Shown piece by piece: positions 15,704-24,711 of a stretch of 42,108 bases of DNA. A model generated the notes under the pieces. That model was not told where the DNA came from. It worked only from the letters and a program-made list of their open reading frames with translations, and made no database searches. Positions within the stretch are counted from its first letter, which is position 1; each line of letters begins with the position of its first letter. The stretch lies in assembly GCA_002281735.1 (NCBI GenBank), contig NCGK01000023.1, forward strand, positions 1 through 42,108. Reading direction: 5' to 3'. The stretch comes from Gammaproteobacteria bacterium 28-57-27. Lineage in GTDB: Bacteria > Pseudomonadota > Gammaproteobacteria > Halothiobacillales > Halothiobacillaceae. A program made the translations under genes and the position numbers.

Positions 15704-16708
15704 TCAAGCGTTGTGGTAATCCATAACCTTCTGCACTTCATTCTTTGAACCAAGAATGACCGGCACGCGCTGGTGCAGTTTGCTTGGTTTGATCGCCATG
15801 ATGTGCTCGGTGCCGGTAATCGCCATACCGCCAGCTTGTTCGACGATCATCGCCATCGGATTGGCTTCGTACATCAAACGCAGCTTGCCACCTTGGGCGC
15901 GGATTTTGCTGTCGATGGGGTACATGAAAATACCACCACGGCAGAGAATACGATGCACGTCAGCCACCATGGAGGCAATCCAGCGCATGTTGTAGCGCTT
16001 GCCCAATGGGCCGGTTTCGCCAGCGATGCAGTCTGTTACGTATTTTTGTACCGGGGCATCCCAGAAGCGCTGGTTGGACATGTTGATGGCGAATTCAGCG
16101 GTGTCGGCTGGAATCTGCACGTTTTCCTTGGTCAACATGAATTCACCGATGTTTTTATCGAGGGTGAACATGTTCACGCCCTGACCGGTGGTCAGCACCA
16201 TCATGGTGGACGGGCCGTAGATGCAGTAGCCTGCACACACTTGCTCGGTACCCGGCAACATGAAGTCGGCTTCGGATGGGTTCTCAACACCTTCTGGCGC
16301 GCGCAGCACGGAGAAAATGGTGCCAACGCTGACGTTTACGTCGATGTTGGACGAGCCATCCAGCGGGTCATAGACACACAAATACTTGCCGCGATGCGCG
16401 TTGGCAGGCAGGTGATACACCTCGTCCATTTCTTCCGATGCCAGGCCAGCCACTTGGCCGCCGCGCATCAAGGCGTTGGTGAATACGTCATTGGTAATAA
16501 TGTCGAGCTTCTTCTGAGTTTCGCCTTGGATGTTTTCACTTTCCGCGCTACCCAAAACTCCGATCAAATCACCTTTATCCACATAGTGAGAAATCACCTT
16601 GCAGGCACTCAAAATGTCGTTCATTAACAAGGTGAACTCGCCGGTTGCACCAGCGTGAGCACGTTGGCTTTCGATCAGAAAATGGGTCAAGCTAGTGCCA
16701 ATCTGCAT
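15704..16708 (-). CDS. fbp: Fructose-1,6-bisphosphatase, class I
   Basis: This enzyme removes the 1-phosphate of fructose 1,6-bisphosphate in gluconeogenesis and the Calvin cycle. The 334-residue protein has the class I metal site (ASEEMDE at about 91-97 and [11 protein letters not shown] at about 113-123). It also has the substrate region [25 protein letters not shown] and the C-terminal signature [22 protein letters not shown] lies before the ATG. It is transcribed away from pfp across a 128-bp region and ends at a strong terminator. Confidence 0.95.
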   Translation of the reverse strand: MQIGTSLTHFLIESQRAHAGATGEFTLLMNDILSACKVISHYVDKGDLIGVLGSAESENIQGETQKKLDIITNDVFTNALMRGGQVAGLASEEMDEVYHLPANAHRGKYLCVYDPLDGSSNIDVNVSVGTIFSVLRAPEGVENPSEADFMLPGTEQVCAGYCIYGPSTMMVLTTGQGVNMFTLDKNIGEFMLTKENVQIPADTAEFAINMSNQRFWDAPVQKYVTDCIAGETGPLGKRYNMRWIASMVADVHRILCRGGIFMYPIDSKIRAQGGKLRLMYEANPMAMIVEQAGGMAITGTEHIMAIKPSKLHQRVPVILGSKNEVQKVMDYHNA

Positions 16709-16836
16709 GTGTAGAGTCCTCTCTGTAGTAAAAAACGCAATCGTTTAGTCATGTGACCTCGGCATGATAGCCCTGCGTTAACTCAGCGACAATCCAGAAG
16801 CCCCTTGCTTCCACCTTTCATTTTGAGGCGCGACCT

Positions 16837-18084
16837 ATGGCACACAATATCCTTTACGCACAATCCGGCGGTGTGACCGCTGTCATCAACGCCAGCGCCT
16901 GCGGTGTGATCGAAACTGCGCGTCGTTTTCCGGGAAAATATGGCAAGGTTTTTGCGGCACAGGAAGGGATTCTCGGTGTGTTGCGCGAACAGTTGTATGA
17001 CCTCTCTCACGAAGATCCAGCGCAGATCGCCATGTTGCGCCACACCCCCGGCGGCGCGTTTGGTTCGTGCCGCATGGATATTGGTTCGCCGGACACGCAT
17101 CCTGAGCAATACGCACGCATTGTCGAGGTTTTCAAAGCGCATAACATCGGTACATTTTTCTACAACGGCGGTGGCGGCTCGATGCTGACAGCCGCCAAAG
17201 TGGCAAACTTTGCGCGTCATCACGGCCTCGACCTCACCGTGATCGGCGTTCCGAAAACCATCGACAACGATCTTCCACTGACCGACACCAGCCCTGGTTT
17301 TGGCTCGGTGGCCAAATATATTGCAACCAGCGTGCGCGAAGTGTCGCTGGATTTGGCCGCCATGTCCGGCACGTCTACCAAAGTGTTCATCCTTGAAGTC
17401 ATGGGTCGGCACGCGGGCTGGTTGGCCGCCGCTGCGGGCTTGGCGTTTGAACAAGAAGACTCGCCCTTGCTGATTTTGCTGGCGGAAATCGACTTTGAAC
17501 CGCAGCGTTTTATTGCTGCTCTGCATGAAAAAGTAGCCAAGCATGGCTGGTGCATTGTCGTCGCGGCGGAAGGCTTGATGTGTAACGGCAATTTCTGCAC
17601 CCAAGCGGCGGAAAGCGAAATTTTCGGCCACGAGCAACTGGGCGGATTGGCACCGCTGCTGGCCAAACTGACCCGCGAGCAAGGCTACAAGACCCATTGG
17701 GCGGTATCGGATTACTTCCAACGCTCGGCGCGGCACCTTGCTTCACGTGTTGATGTCGAGCAGGCCTATGCCTGTGGCGCGGCGGCAGTCAGCTTTGCGC
17801 ATGAAGGCAAAACGGATGTCATGGTCGCTATTCGCCGCACCTCGGACGTTCCGTATTTGTGGACGCTGGATGCCGTGCATCTCGATCAGGTCGCGGATAT
17901 TGAACTCCCCGTACCCGCGGAATACATCCGTGAGGACGGTTATGGCATCACCCAAGCTGCGCGCCATTACATGCTGCCACTGATTCAGGGCGAAGACGCG
18001 CCACCCTTCCGTGATGGCTTGCCCGTGTTTGCCAAGCTCAAGCTGCGACACACCCCCGCCAAATTACCGCCATTCAGTGTTTAA
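16837..18084 (+). CDS. pfp: Pyrophosphate-type 6-phosphofructokinase
   Basis: This 415-residue phosphofructokinase has the PPi-type signature PKTIDND (residues 139-145, Lys at 140, where ATP enzymes usually have Gly). It also has the substrate segment MGRHAGWLAAAAGL. PPi-dependent enzymes work reversibly between fructose 6-phosphate and fructose 1,6-bisphosphate. The metal and phosphate-donor motif, usually GGDD or GGDG, reads GGGGS (111-115), without the expected Asp. GAGG precedes the ATG. It is divergent from fbp and followed by a transaldolase. Donor specificity is therefore inferred, not certain. Confidence 0.85.
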   Translation: MAHNILYAQSGGVTAVINASACGVIETARRFPGKYGKVFAAQEGILGVLREQLYDLSHEDPAQIAMLRHTPGGAFGSCRMDIGSPDTHPEQYARIVEVFKAHNIGTFFYNGGGGSMLTAAKVANFARHHGLDLTVIGVPKTIDNDLPLTDTSPGFGSVAKYIATSVREVSLDLAAMSGTSTKVFILEVMGRHAGWLAAAAGLAFEQEDSPLLILLAEIDFEPQRFIAALHEKVAKHGWCIVVAAEGLMCNGNFCTQAAESEIFGHEQLGGLAPLLAKLTREQGYKTHWAVSDYFQRSARHLASRVDVEQAYACGAAAVSFAHEGKTDVMVAIRRTSDVPYLWTLDAVHLDQVADIELPVPAEYIREDGYGITQAARHYMLPLIQGEDAPPFRDGLPVFAKLKLRHTPAKLPPFSV

Positions 18085-18129
18085 TGTCTGAGTTAATGCC
18101 AGAGGTTTAGTCCGTGCATGCTGAAAAGC

Positions 18130-18196
18130 TAGGACTTACGCAAAAGTGTCCCAGCAAGGCAAAGCGCCGAAGACAGTACACCGGGCGTAAGTCCTA
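18130..18196. mobile_element. Small MITE-like element with TA-flanked inverted repeats
   Basis: TAGGACTTACGC (18130-18141) and its exact inverse GCGTAAGTCCTA (18185-18196) bound a 67-bp segment with no coding capacity. If the outer TA pairs are the target duplication, the terminal repeats are GGACTTACGC, a layout like IS630/Tc1-type MITEs. It lies between pfp and tal. Confidence 0.5.
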
Positions 18197-18267
18197 TAAG
18201 CACCGCGTACGAGGATGGGCTAGCCTCAAACGATAAAGCCTCTCACGCCACCTCAAGGAGTTTTGTC

Positions 18268-19377
18268 ATGCACGATTTATCCACCTACACCGCCACCACC
18301 GGTCAAAGCCTCTGGCTGGACAATCTCTCGCGTGCGCATGTGTTTGAAGGCAAGCTCAAACATGCGATCGAACACTTGGGCATTCGCGGCGTGACCTCCA
18401 ACCCGTCCATTCTGGACAAAGCTCTGCGCGAATCCCCCGCCTATTACCGTGCCGACTTGCGCAATCTGCGCTTGGATGACACCAATATCGAAACGATTTA
18501 CGAGCTTTTGATTGCGCGTGACGTACAAATGGCCTGTGATCTTCTGACGCCCTTGTGGGAAGAAAGTCTAGGTCTTGATGGTTATGTGAGCTGGGAAGTA
18601 TCCCCTGCACTGGCGCATGATGCCGATGCGACCGTGGCGGCTGCAGCGCGCTTGCGCCTACTCGCCGGGCGCGACAATTTGATGATTAAAGTCCCTGCCA
18701 CAGAGGCGGGTGTGTATGCTTTCGAGGAACTGACCGCACGCGGTTACAAGGTCAATGTCACGCTGATTTTTGGTCTGGAACAACTGCGTGCCGTGTTTGA
18801 AGCGCATCTACGCGGTCTGCGCCGCTGGATGGCGCACAGCCACGACCCGCTGGCAGTGCGCAGCGTGGCCAGCGTGTTTTTAAGCCGCGTGGACACACTG
18901 GTGGACAATCAATTGAACGCGCTGGCCAGCGCTGCCAATGCCGACCAAGCCGACGTGTTGGCTTTGCGCGGCAAAGCGGCGCTCGCGCTCGCGTCTCAGT
19001 CGTATGCTTTGTACCAGTCGATTTACCACGGCGAAGCTTTTGCCGATCTGCGCGAACTGGGTGTACGTCCGCAAAATCTGTTGTGGGCCAGCACCGCCGC
19101 CAAAAATCCAGCCTACAGCGACCTGATTTACGTCGAGGATGTAATGCTGCCGGAAACCATCAATACCCTGCCGGATGCCACCTTGGCCGCTCTCGCCGAC
19201 CATGCCGTGATCCAACACCGCACCCCGCCCTCAGCGTCAGCCGCACAAGCCCACTATGCACGCCTGGCATCCCTCGGCATTCACATGGACAAGGAGATTG
19301 CCGAAGGTTTGCAGAGCGACGGATTGCGCCTGTTCCAGCAAGGTTTCGACGCGCTGCTCGCACAAATTAATCAATAA
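18268..19377 (+). CDS. tal: Transaldolase
   Basis: Transaldolase moves a dihydroxyacetone unit between sugar phosphates in the pentose phosphate pathway. The 369-residue length fits the longer bacterial type. Landmarks are SLWLDNLSRAHV at the start, GVTSNPSIL, GYVSWEVSP, NLMIKVPAT with the Schiff-base lysine, NVTLIFGLEQ and LLWASTAAKNPAYSDLIYVE. AAGGAG lies eight bases before the ATG. It follows pfp across a MITE-like element and is closed by a strong terminator, so it may have its own promoter. Confidence 0.94.
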   Translation: MHDLSTYTATTGQSLWLDNLSRAHVFEGKLKHAIEHLGIRGVTSNPSILDKALRESPAYYRADLRNLRLDDTNIETIYELLIARDVQMACDLLTPLWEESLGLDGYVSWEVSPALAHDADATVAAAARLRLLAGRDNLMIKVPATEAGVYAFEELTARGYKVNVTLIFGLEQLRAVFEAHLRGLRRWMAHSHDPLAVRSVASVFLSRVDTLVDNQLNALASAANADQADVLALRGKAALALASQSYALYQSIYHGEAFADLRELGVRPQNLLWASTAAKNPAYSDLIYVEDVMLPETINTLPDATLAALADHAVIQHRTPPSASAAQAHYARLASLGIHMDKEIAEGLQSDGLRLFQQGFDALLAQINQ

Positions 19378-19388
19378 CGGACACCCAC

Positions 19389-19423
19389 AAAAGGCCGCCG
19401 GAGCTTGGCTTCGGCGGCCTTTT
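19389..19423 (+). terminator. Intrinsic terminator of tal
   Basis: AAAAGGCCGCCG (19389-19400) pairs with CGGCGGCCTTTT (19412-19423) with an 11-base loop and a T-run. It lies just after the transaldolase stop. Confidence 0.92.
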
Positions 19424-19474
19424 TTATTGCGCGCATATCCATCTTCACGGCCTCAGACCCGCCTTGCCACCAAG

Positions 19475-19483
19475 TTATCCACA
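19475..19483 (+). promoter_or_regulatory. DnaA box upstream of nrdA
   Basis: TTATCCACA is a perfect match to the DnaA box consensus, and it sits in the nrdA promoter region about 104 bp before the start codon. DnaA boxes in the E. coli nrdAB promoter link ribonucleotide reductase to initiation. A weaker match (CAATCCACA) lies at 19510-19518. Confidence 0.65.
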
Positions 19484-19513
19484 ACTTATCAGGTATATTG
19501 CAAACACAGCAAT

Positions 19514-19560
19514 CCACAGCATGTAGTGCTTGACGACATCTTACGACACTATATGATGTG
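19514..19560 (+). promoter_or_regulatory. Pair of NrdR boxes upstream of nrdA
   Basis: CCACAGCATGTAGTG (19514-19528) and ACACTATATGATGTG (19546-19560) both resemble the NrdR box consensus and are spaced 32 bp start to start, about three helical turns, as in known NrdR operators. NrdR represses ribonucleotide reductase genes when dATP is high. No nrdR gene lies in the window. Confidence 0.72.
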
Positions 19561-19586
19561 CCTCACTGACCCTTGGAGACGATGCG

Positions 19587-21671
19587 ATGACCTTAGCCAC
19601 TGCCGACGTGACCACCCCTGCTCACATTTCCACCACGCTTGACGACAACACGCTGCCCAACGCCGTTGGCGTGCGTACACCCGGCGAATTCCGCGTTACA
19701 CGCCGCAATGGCAAGGCCACCACATTTGATCCCAGCAAGATTACCGTCGCCATCACCAAAGCCTTCCTCGCGGTCGAAGGCGGCACCGCTGCCGCCTCGC
19801 CACGCATCCATGAAACCGTGGCCGCACTGACCGAATCCGTGGTCGCCTCGCTGAAACGCCGTGCTCCCGGCGGTGGTTCGTTCTATATCGAAGACATCCA
19901 GGACCAAGTCGAACTGGCGCTGATGCGCGAAGGCCACCACAAGGTCGCCCGTGCCTACGTGCTCTACCGCGAAGCACGCGCGCGCGAACGTCAGGAAGAA
20001 CAGGCACAGGCACAAACACAAGAAGCTGCCCCCACCCGCAGCTTGAGTGTCAACATGCTCGACGGCACGCTGCAACCACTGGACGTTGCCCGCCTGCGCA
20101 CGCTGTGCGAAGAAGCCTGCGCTGGACTGGAAGGCACCGACGCCGTCACCGTGCTGGATGAAACCATCCGCAACCTCTACGACGGCGTTTCCGAAAAAGA
20201 ACTCAGCACCTCGCTGGTGATGAGTGCGCGCACCCTGATTGAAACCGAGCCCAACTATTCCTACGTAGCCGCACGCTTGCTGATGGATCAGCTGCGCACC
20301 GAAACCCTAAGCTACCTGAAGCTCAGCCCCAACCACGCCACCCAAGCCGAAATCAGCACGCGCTACAGCGAAGCCTTCCGCGCCTGCATTCTCAAGGGCG
20401 TGGAGTGCGAACTGATCGACCCCACCCTGCGCAGCTATGATCTCGCCCGCCTCGGCGCGGCGCTGGACGCGAACCGCGACCTGCAATTCACCTACCTCGG
20501 TCTGCAAACCCTCTACGACCGCTACTTTATCCATCACAAGGGCAACCGTATCGAACTGCCGCAGGTGTTCTTTATGCGTGTAGCCATGGGCTTGGCGATC
20601 AACGAAATCGACCGCGAAACCCGTGCCATCGAGTTCTATCAACTGCTCTCCTCCTTCGACTTTATGAGCAGCACACCCACCCTGTTCAACTCCGGCACCC
20701 TGCGTCCGCAGCTTTCCAGCTGCTATCTGACCACTGTGCCCGACGACCTGGACGGCATTTTCAGCGCGATCAAAGACAACGCCATGCTCTCCAAATTTGC
20801 CGGCGGCCTCGGCAATGACTGGTCACGCGTGCGCGCCATGGGTTCACACATCAAAGGCACCAACGGCCAATCGCAAGGTGTGGTGCCCTTCCTCAAAGTC
20901 GCCAACGACACCGCCGTGGCGGTCAATCAGGGCGGCAAGCGCAAGGGCGCGATGTGCGCCTACCTCGAAACTTGGCACATGGACGTGGAAGAATTCCTCG
21001 ACCTACGCAAAAACACCGGTGACGACCGCCGCCGTACCCACGACATGAACACCGCCAACTGGATTCCTGACCTGTTCATGCAGCGCGTGATGGAAGAAAA
21101 AGACTGGACACTGTTCTCGCCTGCCGATTGCCCCGACCTGCACGACCTGACCGGCCAAGCTTTCGCACAGCGCTATGCCGAATACGAGCGTATGGCCGAC
21201 GAAGGCCGCCTCAACGTCTTCAAGCGCCTGCCTGCGGTACAAATGTGGCGCAAGATGCTCGGCATGTTGTTTGAAACCGGTCACCCGTGGATCACCTTCA
21301 AAGACCCCTGCAACCTGCGTTACACCAACCAGCACGTCGGCGTGGTGCATTCCTCCAACCTGTGCACCGAAATCACCCTGCACACCAATGACCACGAAAT
21401 CGCCGTGTGCAACCTGGGCTCGATCAACCTTGCGCAGCATGTGGACGAAGACGGCCTCAACATGGAAAAGCTGGAGCGCACTACCAAGACCGCCATGCGT
21501 ATGCTCGATAACGTGATCGACTACAACTTCTACGCCGTACCGCAGGCGCGCAATTCCAACCTGCGCCATCGCCCGGTGGGTCTCGGTATCATGGGTTTCC
21601 AGGATGCGTTGTACAAAGTCCAACTGCCTTATTCCTCGCAAGATGCGGTTTGGCCGCTACAGCAGCTATGA
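19587..21671 (+). CDS. nrdA: Ribonucleotide reductase alpha subunit NrdA, 5' part (frameshifted)
   Basis: This is the first 690 or so codons of NrdA, the catalytic subunit that reduces ribonucleotides. An ATP-cone domain is at about 35-130 (FRVTRRNGKATTFDPSKI), and a second, less clear one may lie at about 155-240. The catalytic barrel follows with SSCYL, GGLGNDWSR, LETWHMDVEEFLDLRKN, the NLCTEITLHT and AVCNLGSINL cysteines, and LGIMGFQDALYKV. Homology stops at LPYSSQDAV (21650); the frame then runs out at 21671. The rest of the protein lies in the +1 frame from 21652. GGAG precedes the ATG. Confidence 0.85.
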   Translation: MTLATADVTTPAHISTTLDDNTLPNAVGVRTPGEFRVTRRNGKATTFDPSKITVAITKAFLAVEGGTAAASPRIHETVAALTESVVASLKRRAPGGGSFYIEDIQDQVELALMREGHHKVARAYVLYREARARERQEEQAQAQTQEAAPTRSLSVNMLDGTLQPLDVARLRTLCEEACAGLEGTDAVTVLDETIRNLYDGVSEKELSTSLVMSARTLIETEPNYSYVAARLLMDQLRTETLSYLKLSPNHATQAEISTRYSEAFRACILKGVECELIDPTLRSYDLARLGAALDANRDLQFTYLGLQTLYDRYFIHHKGNRIELPQVFFMRVAMGLAINEIDRETRAIEFYQLLSSFDFMSSTPTLFNSGTLRPQLSSCYLTTVPDDLDGIFSAIKDNAMLSKFAGGLGNDWSRVRAMGSHIKGTNGQSQGVVPFLKVANDTAVAVNQGGKRKGAMCAYLETWHMDVEEFLDLRKNTGDDRRRTHDMNTANWIPDLFMQRVMEEKDWTLFSPADCPDLHDLTGQAFAQRYAEYERMADEGRLNVFKRLPAVQMWRKMLGMLFETGHPWITFKDPCNLRYTNQHVGVVHSSNLCTEITLHTNDHEIAVCNLGSINLAQHVDEDGLNMEKLERTTKTAMRMLDNVIDYNFYAVPQARNSNLRHRPVGLGIMGFQDALYKVQLPYSSQDAVWPLQQL

Positions 21672-22464
21672 AGGCTCGCTGTGGAGCAAAGGCATCCTGC
21701 CGCTCGACTCCATCAACCTGCTCGAACAAGGGCGCGGCGGTTATCTGGAACAGGATCGCAGCCAGACCCTCGACTGGGCAGGCCTGCGCCAGCGCGTGAA
21801 AAAGCATGGGATGCGCAATTCCAATGTCATGGCGATTGCCCCCACCGCAACGATCTCCAACATCTGCGGCGTGAGCCAGTCGATTGAACCGACCTATCAG
21901 AACCTGTTCGTCAAATCGAACTTGTCCGGCGACTTTACCGTGGTCAACCCCTACCTGGCCGCCGATCTGAAAAAGCTCGGCCTGTGGGATGAAGTGATGG
22001 TGAATGACCTCAAATACTTCGACGGCAGCGTGCAACCCATCGACCGCGTGCCGGACAGCCTCAAGGCGCTGTACGCCACCGCGTTTGAAATCGACCCGCG
22101 CTGGTTGATCGAAGCCGGTTCACGTCGCCAGAAATGGATCGACCAAGCGCAGTCGCTCAACCTTTACATGGCGGAACCTTCCGGCCAAAAACTCGACAAC
22201 CTGTACAAGATGGCCTGGATACGCGGCCTGAAAACCACCTACTACCTGCGCGCCATGGGTAAAACCCACATCGAAAAAACCACCCTCACCAAGCTCGACG
22301 GCAAACTGCGCGGCGTGGATACCAGTGCTCACGATGCGGCCAACGCAGCCAGTGTGAGCAGCGCAGCCAACGCAAGCAGCGCAGCGCCATCCATTGATGT
22401 GAGCGGACTCGCCATGCCCAAAGCCTGCTTGATTCTCGACCCGACCTGCGAAGCCTGCCAATAA
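21652..22464 (+). pseudogene. nrdA: NrdA 3' part in another frame
   Basis: This is the remainder of NrdA, in the +1 frame from 21652. It starts GRYSSYEGSLWSKGILP and holds MRNSNVMAIAPTATISN, the radical-path tyrosines in KTTYYLR, an Ala/Ser-rich linker and the C-terminal redox pair CEACQ. In full-length homologues about 25-30 residues lie between LPYSSQDAV and GRYSSYEG, and they are absent here. So this is an internal deletion that also changes frame, not a single indel. It may be a real mutation or an assembly error. An ATG at 21604 in this frame is only an overlap. Confidence 0.75.
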
Positions 22465-22523
22465 AGCCTAATTCCCCTGCCCTCCTTTTTCATAAAGGGG
22501 GGCAAAATTTCGAGGACACGATT

Positions 22524-23687
22524 ATGTTGAACTGGAACGACCCCCTTCCCGCCAGCAGCAAAGCTGCTCCCATACAGCCAAGATTCACCGATACGCCGAT
22601 TACCCTATCCAGCGCGCATGGCGAAGAGCACGTCAATAAAACGGGTCTGGACGGCATCGAAACCGGTGCTGGCCGCGTCGATGTGTCTGAAAAGCGCATC
22701 ATCAACGCCACCGCCGACGTGAACCAAATCATGCCGATGAAGTACACTTGGGCATGGGAAAAATACCTCGCCGCCTGCAACAACCACTGGATGCCGACCG
22801 AAGTCTCCATGCAGGCCGACATCGCCATGTGGAAAAGCCGCGACGGCCTCACCCCGGACGAGCGCGCCATGGTGCTGCGCAACCTGGGCTTCTTTGCCAC
22901 CGCCGAAAGCCTGGTCGCCAACAACATCGTGCTGGCGATCTACAAAAACATCACCAACCCGGAATGCCGCCAGTACCTGCTGCGCCAAGCCTTTGAAGAA
23001 GCGATTCACACCCACACCTTCCAGTACATCGTTGACAGCCTCGGACTGTCCGAAGGCGAAGTGTTCAACATGTACCGCGAAGTGCCATCCATCACCGACA
23101 AGGACGCCTGGGCGCTCAAATACACCAAGGGGCTGATGGATGGACAATTCGACACCAGCACCACCGAAGGCGCGCAAAGCTTCCTGCGCGATTTGGTCGC
23201 ATTTTACGTGGTGTTCGAAGGCATGTGGTTTTACACCGGTTTCGCGCAAATTCTCAGCCTGGGCCGTCGCAACAAGCTCACTGGCATCGCCGAGCAGTAC
23301 CAGTACATCATGCGCGACGAGTCGATTCACCTGAATTTTGGCATCGACGTGATTAACACCATCCGCATCGAAAACCCGCACCTGTGGACCGCAGAATTCC
23401 AAAACGAAGTGCTGGGAATGCTACGCGAGGCCTGCGAGCTTGAAGTCGCTTACGCCCGCGACACCATGCCGAATGGTCTGCTCGGTCTGAATATCGAGAT
23501 GTGCAACGAGTACATGCACTTCATTACCAACCGCCGTTGCGATCAGCTCGGCTTGCCGGAGTTATATGCCGGAGCGGGCAATCCGTTCCCATGGATGAGC
23601 GAAGTCATTGATTTGAAGAAGGAAAAAAACTTCTTTGAGACACGGGTGACGGAGTATCAGACGGGTGGGGCGTTGAGCTGGGATTGA
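22524..23687 (+). CDS. nrdB: Ribonucleotide reductase beta subunit NrdB, class Ic type
   Basis: This 387-residue radical-generating subunit partners NrdA. Metal ligands are visible: Glu128 in FFATAESLV, Glu159 and His162 in [10 protein letters not shown], a Glu in YVVFEGMWF, and Glu/His in MRDESIH. At the place of the E. coli radical Tyr122 there is Phe166, and the first ligand is Glu rather than Asp. These two features define class Ic enzymes such as that of Chlamydia trachomatis, which use a Mn/Fe centre. It follows nrdA by 59 bp in the same operon. Confidence 0.92.
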   Translation: MLNWNDPLPASSKAAPIQPRFTDTPITLSSAHGEEHVNKTGLDGIETGAGRVDVSEKRIINATADVNQIMPMKYTWAWEKYLAACNNHWMPTEVSMQADIAMWKSRDGLTPDERAMVLRNLGFFATAESLVANNIVLAIYKNITNPECRQYLLRQAFEEAIHTHTFQYIVDSLGLSEGEVFNMYREVPSITDKDAWALKYTKGLMDGQFDTSTTEGAQSFLRDLVAFYVVFEGMWFYTGFAQILSLGRRNKLTGIAEQYQYIMRDESIHLNFGIDVINTIRIENPHLWTAEFQNEVLGMLREACELEVAYARDTMPNGLLGLNIEMCNEYMHFITNRRCDQLGLPELYAGAGNPFPWMSEVIDLKKEKNFFETRVTEYQTGGALSWD

Positions 23688-23737
23688 TTGGCTGCATTCT
23701 TTGCTGTTGGATTAACGTTAGCAATCGGAGAAAAATC

Positions 23738-24337
23738 ATGGATCCTCTAACCGCAGCGAATGCACTCGCAACGCTTGTTGGCCTTCTTTCCAATTTCAAG
23801 GCTGAGCGCACAGGAACGGAGCTAACCGAGTTCACTACATGGCTTAAAGAAAGGCACTATCAAGAAGTCGCTACTGCTATTGAGCGAAATTCAACGCTGT
23901 CCAAAGAACTCTCGAATATCCTCGCAACAAACCATTCCCTGCTCGTCGAGCGCCTTTCACAACTCGATAGCCAGATTGCTCGACTTGCAAATCAATTCGA
24001 TGGATTTGGTAGCCTTGCTAATGCGTTGAATTCGAAGGCTCCATTGTCTGAACAAGCCATGTCGGTTCTCAGACAACTTGTAAAGTCGGGCGCTGAATAT
24101 TTCATGGAACGTAAAATGTATACAGAAGAACCCGATGAGTATTTCTTATTCGGAGGATCTGGTGGAAGAATCAAGTATGCAGACCGCCAGTTCATAAAAG
24201 ATGATTTGGATTCGCTCGTGTCTGCTGGACTCATTCGGCAAGAGCTCACGACCCAAGGCGGCAAGAAGTTTTTTGTCAAGCGTGCAGCTGCAGAGTTCTT
24301 AGCGCAGCGTAATGCGCCGAATGGCAGCCCGGCTTGA
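23738..24337 (+). CDS. Orphan protein of unknown function
   Basis: I do not recognise this 199-residue protein. The N-terminal part (MDPLTAANALATLVGLLSNFKAE) is a hydrophobic-to-amphipathic helix. A long predicted coiled-coil stretch follows (about 45-90, with SLLVERLSQLDSQIARLANQFD), and a C-terminal region (about 120-190) looks like a winged-helix: FIKDDLDSLVSAGLIRQE and KKFFVKRAAAEFLAQRN. CGGAG lies before the ATG at 23738. Codon use is more AT-rich than nrdB, which suggests transfer. ATTAACGTTAGC just upstream resembles a cassette core, but no full attC is seen. Confidence 0.65.
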   Translation: MDPLTAANALATLVGLLSNFKAERTGTELTEFTTWLKERHYQEVATAIERNSTLSKELSNILATNHSLLVERLSQLDSQIARLANQFDGFGSLANALNSKAPLSEQAMSVLRQLVKSGAEYFMERKMYTEEPDEYFLFGGSGGRIKYADRQFIKDDLDSLVSAGLIRQELTTQGGKKFFVKRAAAEFLAQRNAPNGSPA

Positions 24338-24422
24338 GCATGGGAACGACACAAACCGCTACCATCAAAAGCGGCCAACCGGGGGCTATAATCTCGGGAC
24401 GCGCCACCCTTTGAACACTCGC

Positions 24423-24656
24423 ATGAACGAAATCGACCTAATCGAACGCATCACAGTCCAGCCCGACCAGTGCAATGGTCGTCCTTGCATTCGTGGTATG
24501 CGCATTCGTGTCAGCGACGTGCTTGGAATGCTGGCGAGTGGCATGGAAATCACTGAAATTCTGACCGACTACCCCTACCTGGAGCGTGACGACATCATGG
24601 CCGCGCTGCAATACGCCTCCCGCCAAGCCGATCATCCTGTGCTGCTCGCCGCCTGA
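24423..24656 (+). CDS. DUF433 antitoxin-like protein
   Basis: This 77-residue protein is a typical DUF433 member, a small HTH family that usually acts as the antitoxin beside a DUF5615 PIN-like toxin. Landmarks are NGRPCIRGMRIRVSDVLGMLASG, EITEILTDYPYLERDDIMAAL and QYASRQA. The frame opens upstream at 24312, but the ATG at 24423 starts the conserved part. TATAAT lies 31 bp upstream (24387-24392). Its stop overlaps a downstream ATG (TGATG), the junction expected before the toxin gene, which is lost. Confidence 0.85.
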   Translation: MNEIDLIERITVQPDQCNGRPCIRGMRIRVSDVLGMLASGMEITEILTDYPYLERDDIMAALQYASRQADHPVLLAA

Positions 24657-24670
24657 TGCGCTTTTCCTGA
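24656..24670 (+). pseudogene. Possible remnant start of a DUF5615-type toxin
   Basis: ATGCGCTTTTCCTGA overlaps the DUF433 stop by one base and encodes MRFS then stop. DUF5615 toxins often begin MRFL and overlap their antitoxin in this way. Only four codons remain, so this is a weak inference. Confidence 0.25.
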
Positions 24671-24711
24671 TCCGGAAGCCGGAGCATCTGGGGATGGATG
24701 CAATCACCCAC

